Shown here: piece by piece, positions 49,783 to 57,169 of the stretch
Layout: each line of letters begins with the position of its first letter
Position numbering within the stretch: position 1 is the stretch's first letter
Origin: a virus
Strand: one strand, 5' to 3'
Length of the DNA stretch: 60,124 nt
Virus record (IMG/VR): IMGVR_UViG_3300043429_000521
Location: 1 to 60,124 of that record
Translations under genes and position numbers: made by a program
Notes under the pieces: generated by a model
What the model was told of the DNA's origin: nothing
Seen by the model: the letters and a program-made list of their open reading frames with translations, nothing else
The model's database searches: none

Positions 49783-51002
49783 AACTACAAGAATTATTAC
49801 AATCATTGATTCGTTTGGATATCATAAAAGAGGCCAAACTTCCGGCTGAATCATATGAAAATGGATTTAATATTATTAGTAAGAAGCTTAAAGAGATAGG
49901 CGCATTGACTCAACAATTCATACAGAAGATTCTCCAAGAAGAAGATTTTATTTCTAATGATATCGATGCATTGGATATTGATTCATATTTTATAAAGTCT
50001 GTCAAGGAACTTCATAACAGAATGTTCGAAGATAATATATATAGAACGGTATTCAGTAAAGAGCTTGCTAACTATGATAATTATCTAAAGATGGCTAGAG
50101 AATCTACTGATGGAAATTTTAGATATAGGCTTATATCGGAATATATACCGAATATCCTAAGAGATATAATAGATGTATTGGACAAAGAAAAAAGTAACTA
50201 TTCATTAAGAAATATAATAAACAATATAACTGAATTTGAGAATCGTGCTGTTGGTTATGGATTTACTGCTGAAGAATTGGATCGTCTCCTTCCTATATTC
50301 GCTATAATAAAGGAAGTAGTAAATAAAACAGAAGAGGTTAAGGAATTCGTAGAACGTATAAATACTCTAACCAAATGGAATAGAGGTGAATATTACGATT
50401 CAAGAAACTTCCGCCCCGAAGATCTACAAGAAGAAGAAATTGCCTACCATGCATCTATAGATATAAAAAATATATTTCAAAATGGTTTTCAAAAAGAATA
50501 TACAAAAACGGATAAAGGAGGCTTGGGTGGAGCATCTTATAAAGGAGATATAAGCTTCTCTCTGTCTTTACATATTTGCCAATCGATAATGATTGCACTG
50601 AAGCATATGTGGCTTATTGCGAATGGAAAATATAGAATGGATAAACTCATAGATTATATTAAAAAGTATTCTGCTAACACTGAAACGTCGAATTTTGAGA
50701 ATACTGTAAAACAGTATAAAAGGCGTAAGGGTAGCGAGTTTCCTCCGAAAAGTTCCGCAGATGCTATTGAGTTTTATTTAACTGCACTGTGGTATATGGA
50801 TTCTCCAGTCTATCGAAACCCTGTGTTTATGGACACACAAGGAGATAAGTGGGTTGAAAAGCTTTCTAAGATAGATTACAGTGATATAGGAATTGTAGAA
50901 GCTCGTATAAAAACTACGAATGCTTCCGAATTCCTCGTAGCCGAGCGGGAAATTCGCATACCACCCGAAGATGTTATAGAAATGAAAAGAATTATACAAT
51001 GA
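49779..51002 (+). CDS. Larger ADP-ribosyltransferase-like protein with capsid-targeting leader
   Basis: The 407-residue protein starts MKLQELLQSLIRLDIIKE then Ala, nearly the same leader as the preceding gene. Residues 20-200 are helical and unknown. From about 218 an ART-like domain follows: IAYHASIDIKNIFQNGF with His224, GGLGGASYKGDISFS, and EREIRIPPEDVI near the end with Glu391. It shares the H...IPPE plan with its neighbour but is not a simple duplicate. It overlaps the next gene by 4 bases. Confidence 0.65.
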   Translation: MKLQELLQSLIRLDIIKEAKLPAESYENGFNIISKKLKEIGALTQQFIQKILQEEDFISNDIDALDIDSYFIKSVKELHNRMFEDNIYRTVFSKELANYDNYLKMARESTDGNFRYRLISEYIPNILRDIIDVLDKEKSNYSLRNIINNITEFENRAVGYGFTAEELDRLLPIFAIIKEVVNKTEEVKEFVERINTLTKWNRGEYYDSRNFRPEDLQEEEIAYHASIDIKNIFQNGFQKEYTKTDKGGLGGASYKGDISFSLSLHICQSIMIALKHMWLIANGKYRMDKLIDYIKKYSANTETSNFENTVKQYKRRKGSEFPPKSSADAIEFYLTALWYMDSPVYRNPVFMDTQGDKWVEKLSKIDYSDIGIVEARIKTTNASEFLVAEREIRIPPEDVIEMKRIIQ

Positions 51003-51541
51003 AATTAGATGAACTATATAAAATAATAGAAGAGGGTTCTGCAATAAGAAGTTGGTCATGCCTCATGCTAGACATGTCTTTCTTATCGGAAGAGATGACA
51101 GAGCTTCACGAAGCCATATGTCCGTGTGATGTATATGACGACGAACCAGGACACGGTATCGAATTGGAAACACATGGAACTGTGATCTACGGTATCGATC
51201 CGAGTTATAAACCGCATGATGTCTATAATGCAATAAATTTACGACCTTGCAGATTTAAATTTAAGGGTATCTCTTTATTCGAAAATGAGAAATTTGATGT
51301 TGTGAAGTTTGATATACTTTCTAAGGATTTGCACGATTTACATCAAGAAGTGAAAACCGAACTAGATTGTCCTGGAAACTCCTATCCGAACTACCAACCA
51401 CATACGACAATTTTTTATGCAAAAAAAGGAACTGGAAAATATTATACAAATCTGGAAACCGATTTAATCGGAAAATCCTTTACTTCTAATAAATTTATAT
51501 TTTCCAATCCCTACTCTGAGAAAGTGATTTGGACTGTTTAG
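50999..51541 (+). CDS. 2H phosphoesterase-like protein with capsid-targeting leader
   Basis: The 180-residue protein starts MKLDELYKIIEE then Gly, the shortest leader of the set (Glu12). The body has two H-x-T motifs, ETHGTVIYG (His59, Thr61) and QPHTTIFYA (His135, Thr137), 76 residues apart, which is the hallmark of 2H phosphoesterases. Members cut cyclic nucleotides or RNA 2',3'-ends; Acb1 of T4 breaks CBASS signals. If packaged, it could act at the moment of entry. It is the last gene of the cassette and its stop overlaps the end of a - strand gene by 4 bases. Confidence 0.7.
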   Translation: MKLDELYKIIEEGSAIRSWSCLMLDMSFLSEEMTELHEAICPCDVYDDEPGHGIELETHGTVIYGIDPSYKPHDVYNAINLRPCRFKFKGISLFENEKFDVVKFDILSKDLHDLHQEVKTELDCPGNSYPNYQPHTTIFYAKKGTGKYYTNLETDLIGKSFTSNKFIFSNPYSEKVIWTV

Positions 51542-51714
51542 ATAACTTTATTATTGTTATCTATTAGTCGAACCCTTTCTTCTGGTAAACCTTCAAGACT
51601 ATTACAAAAAGAGGATGCAATATAAAGTGCATCCTCTAATTCTTGTATAACATCTATGCTATGCCACCCACCTAGTTCATAAATCTCTAGGTTGAAAGGG
51701 GGTTGATATTTCAT
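51538..51714 (-). CDS. Small protein, 58 residues, with a terminator inside its gene
   Basis: The frame starts in an ATGA overlap with the kinase gene stop and ends overlapping the + gene by 4 bases, so it fits the gap exactly. The product begins MKYQPPFNLEIYELGGWHS and is acidic. Codons 26-35 coincide with a strong hairpin and T-run. Function unknown. Confidence 0.6.
   Translation of the reverse strand: MKYQPPFNLEIYELGGWHSIDVIQELEDALYIASSFCNSLEGLPEERVRLIDNNNKVI
51610..51637 (-). terminator. Intrinsic terminator inside a small gene
   Basis: A perfect 10-bp stem (51610-51619 with 51628-51637), 8-base loop, and on the - strand a T5 run directly after. It would stop much of the - strand transcription about 70 bases before the end of the 58-residue gene, so that gene may be made only from read-through, or the hairpin may protect the 3' end. 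Confidence 0.65.
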
Positions 51715-52190
51715 TCTATATTAAAAGTTTCATCCCAGCGTTCCATCATTTTCTTAACAGAATCGAAAGGAACCCCGTGAGTATTTTTCCGTACAAACGT
51801 CCATACATCATCATCAGTAAATGTTTTATTACGAAGACGGGGAAGAACATCCAGGAACCAAGGAGAATCAGGCAGAACAAGTTCTACATCATAATCATAC
51901 TCCTTTGCAAGGTCGATATACGGTTTACGTTCTTTAGGCGTAAGATTGGTATTTGAACATACGATAGTTTTTATATCTTCGGACATAAAACGACGCACTT
52001 TATCTTGACACCATTTATGTGCGCAGCCTAATTTTGAGGGAACGAATAAATAATCCCCCGCGCAATTTAACCAATATTGGTCCGCTTCGCATATATACGC
52101 GGAATCTGTTAAGGTATGAGCTTTGGTTGTTTTACCACTCCCTGTTATTCCTTGTAGGATATATAATTTTTTTTCTGTTTTGTTGTTCAT
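51711..52190 (-). CDS. P-loop kinase (polynucleotide kinase-like)
   Basis: The 159-residue protein has Walker A GITGSGKTT near residue 15, then an acidic ADQYW at about 36 and SNTNLTPKERKPYIDLA, a lid region seen in small AAA_33/PNK-type kinases. It may phosphorylate nucleic acid ends or a small molecule. An HNH-RNA ligase gene is on the same strand further upstream, which would suit an RNA repair role. No phosphatase domain is fused. Confidence 0.75.
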   Translation of the reverse strand: MNNKTEKKLYILQGITGSGKTTKAHTLTDSAYICEADQYWLNCAGDYLFVPSKLGCAHKWCQDKVRRFMSEDIKTIVCSNTNLTPKERKPYIDLAKEYDYDVELVLPDSPWFLDVLPRLRNKTFTDDDVWTFVRKNTHGVPFDSVKKMMERWDETFNIE

Positions 52191-52193
52191 TTA

Positions 52194-52201
52194 TGTAAAT
52201 A
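52194..52201 (+). promoter_or_regulatory. Late promoter candidate TGTAAATA before the second homing endonuclease
   Basis: TGTAAATACTTAC resembles TATAAATACTATT and ends 6 bases before the ATG at 52208. It is the same octamer as at 48541. It suggests that the homing endonuclease uses the late programme of the phage. Confidence 0.55.
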
Positions 52202-52207
52202 CTTACT

Positions 52208-53092
52208 ATGGTCAAGGCTAATACAAATATTACTTTTAATTCTTTCTCTAATCCTGAGATTATAGCATATTGTTTGGGTTTTTTATGGGGCGACGGGTGT
52301 TTAAAAGCGCATAAGATGAAATTTCATAAAATATATTATCCATATTTTAATAATAATGCAGAGGATTTTTATTACTTTTTCGAATTAATGAAGAATTTTT
52401 CTATTGAAAAACCGTGGATATGTCACGAAATAAAGCCTAAAACACATACAAATAAATATGGAAGAGTTATTCGTGATGGGCCAGCACTATATGCCATTAT
52501 GTTTGATAAGTCAATAGGTAATTGGCTATTTAATTTAGGTTATCTTGATAAAAGTCGAATATCACCCAGTATGGTTCTGTCAAATATCCCAGAACAATAC
52601 CATTCACACTTTTGGAGAGGACTGGTTGATGCTGATGGGTGTTTCTCGATAAAGGGGAAAAGCGTCAGCTTTTTTAGTATAACTGCTAGTAGGGGATATG
52701 ATTGGTGTGATATAGAGGCTCTGATGGTTCGTCTTGGCATAGTTGGATATAAGATACGAACAGTCTATGTGGATAAAGAAAATAGCGGATATTCCGCATT
52801 GACTATACGAAATTGCCATGATATTAAAATATTAGGCGATTATTTATATAATAATTCTGAGGGAATAAGGCTTGAGAGAAAATATGATATATATTGTATA
52901 TTAGATGCTAGGGCTAAATCAACCATTAAAAAGACTTCAAAATATAGAGGAGTGAGTTTTGACACTTCTCAAAATAAGTGGGTTGCAATCGTTCAGGTTT
53001 CTAAAAAAAGTCATTTTCTGGGACGATTTAATACTGAAGAGGAGGCTAATGATGTTGTTGTAGAATTTAGAAATAAATTATTACGGAATTAG
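52208..53092 (+). CDS. LAGLIDADG homing endonuclease with C-terminal AP2 domain
   Basis: The 294-residue protein has AYCLGFLWGDG (20-30) and FWRGLVDADG (about 137-146), two LAGLIDADG motifs with their acidic residues, and a C-terminal AP2 DNA-binding domain (KYRGVSFDTSQNKWVAIV, then FLGRFNTEEEAN). Such fusions add DNA contact. It lies on the + strand between - strand genes and overlaps the zinc-ribbon gene by 12 bases, so it is a free-standing invader. It looks intact. Confidence 0.87.
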   Translation: MVKANTNITFNSFSNPEIIAYCLGFLWGDGCLKAHKMKFHKIYYPYFNNNAEDFYYFFELMKNFSIEKPWICHEIKPKTHTNKYGRVIRDGPALYAIMFDKSIGNWLFNLGYLDKSRISPSMVLSNIPEQYHSHFWRGLVDADGCFSIKGKSVSFFSITASRGYDWCDIEALMVRLGIVGYKIRTVYVDKENSGYSALTIRNCHDIKILGDYLYNNSEGIRLERKYDIYCILDARAKSTIKKTSKYRGVSFDTSQNKWVAIVQVSKKSHFLGRFNTEEEANDVVVEFRNKLLRN

Positions 53093-53371
53093 TTTATTCT
53101 TTTTCATAATTTTTACGGTTGAGTTTCTAGATGCATTGTTTAAATTTTCTGTAGCTTTTTCGTCTATTTTTTTTAAGAGAGCAATTGTTTGTTCATCGTT
53201 AATGGATGATTTGAATTGTTTCCAGGTTCCGTTTAATTCTTTATTCATATTATCTTTATTTTCAATAGTTTTTGTTACTCGATAAGGAGTCCCACAAAAT
53301 TGACAGTACCATTTATCAGTGCTAGGCCAAGAATTCTCACAGTACTGACACACATATATTACTTCACTCAT
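53081..53371 (-). CDS. Zinc-ribbon protein, unknown function
   Basis: The 96-residue protein has CQYC (8-11) and CQFC (23-26) at its N-terminus, a complete zinc ribbon, followed by a charged helical part. It overlaps the RNA ligase gene by 8 bases. A nucleic-acid or protein adaptor role is likely but not proven. Confidence 0.68.
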   Translation of the reverse strand: MSEVIYVCQYCENSWPSTDKWYCQFCGTPYRVTKTIENKDNMNKELNGTWKQFKSSINDEQTIALLKKIDEKATENLNNASRNSTVKIMKKNKLIP

Positions 53372-54398
53372 AATTTAGTTCGTTCTGTTCTATTTTTTCA
53401 AATTTCCAATGTGAGGAAGTTGTTACATGGTTTTTACGAACATACTTCATTGTATTTGTTCGGAATTGACCATAAGAGAATTCTCCTGCGTTTCGTATAA
53501 CATAGCCTTCATTCTTGCTTTCGTCAATCTTTTTCTCCCATATATGCTCATGAAGTTTTTCAGGTTTATCTTTCCATGTCCCTCGGTAAAGAACCGGAAC
53601 TGTTTGTAAACCTAATAATTCGGCCCATTCAAGGGTGTCATCCCAAGACAGACAAATATTCTTCTCATTCCAGATACTGAACACATAAAAATACGATTTA
53701 AGATTATCATATTTTATAGAATGTTTTGCGAACATATTTTCACCGCAGATTCGCCAATGAGGTGGGATGTCAAATGCAATAGTAGAATGTAATTGTTTTA
53801 CCCAAGATTGAGTCCAATGGCTATTTCCGTCCACACTACGAGCATGAATATAATCATTATACATTGTAGTATTCTCACCATCTAATTTGGATGTGACGAC
53901 TATTTCATTGTTGAAAATAGACATATCACGTTGGATACGGTCATCTTCGCCCATGTAACCACTCCAAGGAACGTGGTACGTCCTTGGGTACTTAACATAT
54001 TGGGTATATCGGTCCAGCATGTTACCTGCTTTTAAAATCTTTTGAACGCTTTCATCATGAAATAATTCACCCGGAGTACGTCTCCCATTAGACATAATAG
54101 TATCACCCCATTTAGTATATACTACATCAGTATAAAAATGAGGGGGAAGAACTTTCTTTTTGATTCCTAATTTTTCACGAATTTCTTCCACAGAAATTTC
54201 TGTTGTTTCTGCTTTCAGGTGACAATTAGCACATAATGAAGCGCCATTGTCGATGTAGTAACCGCCATCAGGAAAAAGTCTTCGCTCCAAAATATGGTGG
54301 GCATCTTGGGCTGGATTGCCGCACATCACACAGGTATGATCATCCCTACGAAAGACACCTTCTCTAAAATCGTCACGGGTTAATAATAAATTATTCAT
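53364..54398 (-). CDS. HNH endonuclease fused to RNA ligase
   Basis: The 344-residue protein has an N-terminal HNH domain (C23/C26, DAHHILERR at 32-40, then C56-ANC59-H) and a C-terminal nucleotidyltransferase domain with all ligase motifs: SKLDGEN with Lys171 (I), CGENMF at 218-223 (III), EGYVIR at 297-302 (IV) and MKYVRK at 317-322 (V). RNA ligases seal breaks in RNA, for example in tRNAs cut by host defence. A nuclease fused to a ligase is unusual and suggests cut-and-reseal or DNA/RNA repair. It overlaps the SLOG gene by 8 bases. Confidence 0.85.
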   Translation of the reverse strand: MNNLLLTRDDFREGVFRRDDHTCVMCGNPAQDAHHILERRLFPDGGYYIDNGASLCANCHLKAETTEISVEEIREKLGIKKKVLPPHFYTDVVYTKWGDTIMSNGRRTPGELFHDESVQKILKAGNMLDRYTQYVKYPRTYHVPWSGYMGEDDRIQRDMSIFNNEIVVTSKLDGENTTMYNDYIHARSVDGNSHWTQSWVKQLHSTIAFDIPPHWRICGENMFAKHSIKYDNLKSYFYVFSIWNEKNICLSWDDTLEWAELLGLQTVPVLYRGTWKDKPEKLHEHIWEKKIDESKNEGYVIRNAGEFSYGQFRTNTMKYVRKNHVTTSSHWKFEKIEQNELNYE

Positions 54399-54912
54399 TT
54401 TCTACACTACTCCATAATATAAAACTGTCAAGCCCATTCTGTTGCCTAGGATCGGCAATATTATATACTCTTATATTATACTCTTGAGCTATACGGAGGG
54501 CTTGTGCAGTACCACCCTTCACTTCTGCATTTTCAGTCCAACAGACAATAAAATCGACAGGAGTTTTTAAATCTTTTCCCATAACTTGATAACAATTACG
54601 TGCCATGAGTTTTCGAACAGGTTCCGTTAATCTTTTCCAATTAGGGTGAAACCGCTCCGCCATTTTTAATGCATCATCACATACATCATATAAAGGGGAT
54701 TTATTTTTATTAAAATCTTTCCAAGGCAGATATATTTCTTTTTGACCATAATTTAGAGTACAACCGACCTCAAATCCTTGATCGCATCCCTCTGCACCAC
54801 CCGAACGGAGGGTATAGCCTAGAATAGCTAACTTCATTGCATATAGCATACATTCATGGAGTTTTTCAGGAGGGCAGGCGCGACTTCCAATTCCGGCATA
54901 AATCTTGTTCAT
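54391..54912 (-). CDS. SLOG-superfamily protein (DprA/LOG-like)
   Basis: The 173-residue protein begins MNKIYAGIGSRACP and has LRSGGAEGCDQGFEVG, EIYLPWKDF, RFHPNW, LMARNCYQVMG and VCWTENAEVKGGTAQALRIA. These are the nucleotide-binding segments of the SLOG fold in a phage-type family. SLOG domains bind or process nucleotides related to NAD or ADP-ribose. The ATG at 54912 is used; the upstream frame begins with TTG. Nearby are a NADAR gene and an ATP-grasp gene, which suggests a conflict-related role. Confidence 0.75.
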   Translation of the reverse strand: MNKIYAGIGSRACPPEKLHECMLYAMKLAILGYTLRSGGAEGCDQGFEVGCTLNYGQKEIYLPWKDFNKNKSPLYDVCDDALKMAERFHPNWKRLTEPVRKLMARNCYQVMGKDLKTPVDFIVCWTENAEVKGGTAQALRIAQEYNIRVYNIADPRQQNGLDSFILWSSVENE

Positions 54913-54913
54913 A

Positions 54914-55078
54914 TCATTCGAAATCGAACCATCTTTCAAACAAAACTTTCCCCATGATATATGCGGGCTCCTCGTAACCTGTGAGTAAGCCTACCAGAGC
55001 AATTATCGTTAATGGCGGAGCGATAATAATTTTAATGGGCACCGTTATTAAATTGCAGATAATTTCTAATAATTTCAT
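54914..55078 (-). CDS. Small membrane protein (54 residues)
   Basis: The frame fits exactly between the NADAR stop (3-base gap) and the SLOG ATG (TGATATG). The product is strongly hydrophobic from residue 10 to 33 (one long or two short spans, with Pro-Pro in the middle) and ends with an aromatic, charged tail. It could be a holin-like or membrane-defence protein. It was missed by a 60-residue size limit but its borders are convincing. Confidence 0.65.
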   Translation of the reverse strand: MKLLEIICNLITVPIKIIIAPPLTIIALVGLLTGYEEPAYIMGKVLFERWFDFE

Positions 55079-55081
55079 ATT

Positions 55082-55723
55082 TTACTCATTTTCTAACATG
55101 TCTCTAACGCGCATCAACGCTTTTCCTAAAAGATTTTGACCATTCCAAGCGTCAACGTTGAATGTATCTTCGTCTTTTGTAGAAGTTCCTATACCCCATA
55201 TTCTATCATACGGGCTCGCTTCTACCAATATATAATTTTTACAAGTATTAACCAAGAAATCCTTTAATTCTGGGTTTTGCTTGAACTTTTGATAATTGAC
55301 TTTTGTGACCCATTTAAGACGACGTTTTGGCCATAATTCATCATTATAATTCTTAACTTGTCGTCCTAATTCTTTTTGTGTTTTGGCATCAGAGGTTAAT
55401 AAGATCTGGTCTGCCGTTTCGTAATCGTGAAACAAGATAGCCTTGCCAAACATCATTGCTTGTTCAGCAGTATTAAATTTCAATTCATATGGTTTGTCGG
55501 GGGTATCATAATAGTCAAAGAATCTTTGAGTATCAATAAAATAATAATCAGTTTCGAATGGATATACAGCTACACATTGATCCAAGTTAATAGTGAATGG
55601 TGCGGACTGATTCTTAAATGATCCAAACCACTGTGAGAATGGTCCGGTATAAAAGGCTAGAATATTATTTTTTAATACGTAACCCCAAGGGTTGTCGTTT
55701 ATATTAGTTGGTATCGTTTTCAT
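55082..55723 (-). CDS. NADAR (YbiA-like) protein, second copy
   Basis: The 213-residue protein has FYTGPFSQWFGSF, FNTAEQAMMFGKAILF, KELGRQVKNY, EASPYDRIWGIG and NLLGKALMRVRDML, the full NADAR pattern including the WGIG motif that the gene at 34873 has only in altered form. It starts at the ATG at 55723, overlapping the ATP-grasp gene by 20 bases. Known activities are N-glycosidic cleavage, including removal of ADP-ribose from DNA guanine in some members. The two copies may have different targets. Confidence 0.87.
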   Translation of the reverse strand: MKTIPTNINDNPWGYVLKNNILAFYTGPFSQWFGSFKNQSAPFTINLDQCVAVYPFETDYYFIDTQRFFDYYDTPDKPYELKFNTAEQAMMFGKAILFHDYETADQILLTSDAKTQKELGRQVKNYNDELWPKRRLKWVTKVNYQKFKQNPELKDFLVNTCKNYILVEASPYDRIWGIGTSTKDEDTFNVDAWNGQNLLGKALMRVRDMLENE

Positions 55724-56501
55724 TAGATTTAAAAATCTGTTGTTGCCATGCAGAGTATATTTTATCCAAATCACATGCATAGAAACTTGCGGTTTCGAAC
55801 ATATTAATTTCGATTAGTGCTGGTTGTTTGAATACACAGTGTTTGAAATTAGCAACATCTATCACAAGATTCGGGATATTTAGAATATATCCCGAATCTT
55901 GCAATCTTTCGAGAACTTTTTCTGCAAAAGTTTTGATTTCTTCATCAAAATAGTGCAGAACATTCTTCTCTCCGTATTGCATATAACGGGACATATCAAC
56001 CAACTTATGATCAATAAAAACACACCGATACTCGTCAGCAATAATTTCAGGATTTGTATTGTACATACAAAGAAGATCATCTCCTACGTTTTGTTGTTTT
56101 AACCATTTATATTCTTTATCGAATTCGTGTTTAGCATAGAACACTTGTCCACTAAATGTTTTATATCCATTGTTAGGGCGAATGAATATAGGATATTCAT
56201 GACTTTCGAAAAACTTATCGAAGAATCCCAATTCATTAAATTGAAGAGTGTGAGGAAAAATCATAAATTCCCGAAGATGCGGAACCCATGAAGTACAGTC
56301 ATACGGTTTGGTATTCACAAGCATCCGCCTTGCCATATTAAGGCTCGTTCTGAACTCTTTCCCTACAAGAGACGGGACTTGAAGCCTAGAAGGGTCTATC
56401 TCCTCGATTTCGAAGTATTTAGCCATTATAGACTTAGTATCCTGAATCTCGTCTTCATAGAAAAGATCAGGCTCAATTAGTAATGTAGGTTTATAACTCA
56501 T
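55704..56501 (-). CDS. ATP-grasp domain protein (DUF4343/R2K-like)
   Basis: The 265-residue protein has PIFIRPNNGYKTFSGQVF near residue 105, ADEYRCVFIDHKLVDMSRY near 155, VIDVANF and ALIEINMFE near the end. This fits the R2K-type ATP-grasp family, which carries two conserved Lys or related residues and is often found in phages and conflict loci. ATP-grasp enzymes form amide or similar bonds with ATP. The substrate is unknown. It overlaps the lipoprotein gene by 4 bases. Confidence 0.72.
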   Translation of the reverse strand: MSYKPTLLIEPDLFYEDEIQDTKSIMAKYFEIEEIDPSRLQVPSLVGKEFRTSLNMARRMLVNTKPYDCTSWVPHLREFMIFPHTLQFNELGFFDKFFESHEYPIFIRPNNGYKTFSGQVFYAKHEFDKEYKWLKQQNVGDDLLCMYNTNPEIIADEYRCVFIDHKLVDMSRYMQYGEKNVLHYFDEEIKTFAEKVLERLQDSGYILNIPNLVIDVANFKHCVFKQPALIEINMFETASFYACDLDKIYSAWQQQIFKSNENDTN

Positions 56502-56725
56502 TTTTTATCTTTCGAAGATGTTTCGTATATAGTATATTCTCCACCCTGTCCATCGTTGAATAGGATAGTTTCGGGGTAATCATCTGAAGAAAAATCTTTG
56601 GTATCAATTTTAAGTCTTCCTAAAATAGTAGTGTTACCGTCTATGAACTTTTTATTAGGTTCTAGAGTATATTCTGAAGGAGACGAACATCCAGCTAACA
56701 ACAAACATAAAAGTATTTTTTTCAT
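56498..56725 (-). CDS. Small lipoprotein
   Basis: The 75-residue protein has a short signal peptide (MKKILLCLLLAGC) with a perfect lipobox LAGC and Ser at +2, so it should be lipidated and sorted to the outer membrane of a Gram-negative host. The mature part of about 62 residues is hydrophilic. Phage lipoproteins of this kind can block receptors against superinfection or serve as o-spanin; no i-spanin partner is next to it. Confidence 0.85.
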   Translation of the reverse strand: MKKILLCLLLAGCSSPSEYTLEPNKKFIDGNTTILGRLKIDTKDFSSDDYPETILFNDGQGGEYTIYETSSKDKK

Positions 56726-56728
56726 TTT

Positions 56729-57169
56729 TTAATTTGGTTTAAAGTCTTTGTTTAATTTAGGAGTTTCCCAGATATAAGGGCGAACACCGCCCTTAGTGTT
56801 GCTTATAACAATATGCAGGCTCTGGACAATGCCTAATTCTTTCATAAGCTTATCTATTTCGGCACTACGAACTTTCATCCAAAAATTCATAAAACCTTTG
56901 GCTTGTCCGCCGACAATAATATCAGGATTGTACTCAAAGTTTATGATTTTACCAGATAAGTGCTTATAAGATTTATATCCAAAAGATTTATTAATCTTGA
57001 TGTTTGTTATAGTAATATGTCCTCCATGTGCAGGATAATTACTAAAAATTCTAAACTCCTTGTCAATAAATTGTTTATAATATTGGATAAAATCCATGGA
57101 AATGGAAACACGAATAGCATCATTCGCGACCCATAATTTTCCAAAAGATTTTATCCAAGTATCATTCAT
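56729..57169 (-). CDS. 2H phosphoesterase-like protein resembling Acb1
   Basis: The 146-residue protein has GGHITITN (His51, Thr53) and LHIVISNTKGG (His119), 68 residues apart. T4 Acb1 (gp57B, 152 residues) has its two H-x-T motifs about 69 residues apart and a similar I-x-N-T-K after the second, as far as I recall. Acb1 hydrolyses cyclic oligonucleotides and so blocks CBASS. Here the second motif is H-x-V, which may alter catalysis. No capsid leader is present, so it would be made after infection. Confidence 0.62.
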   Translation of the reverse strand: MNDTWIKSFGKLWVANDAIRVSISMDFIQYYKQFIDKEFRIFSNYPAHGGHITITNIKINKSFGYKSYKHLSGKIINFEYNPDIIVGGQAKGFMNFWMKVRSAEIDKLMKELGIVQSLHIVISNTKGGVRPYIWETPKLNKDFKPN

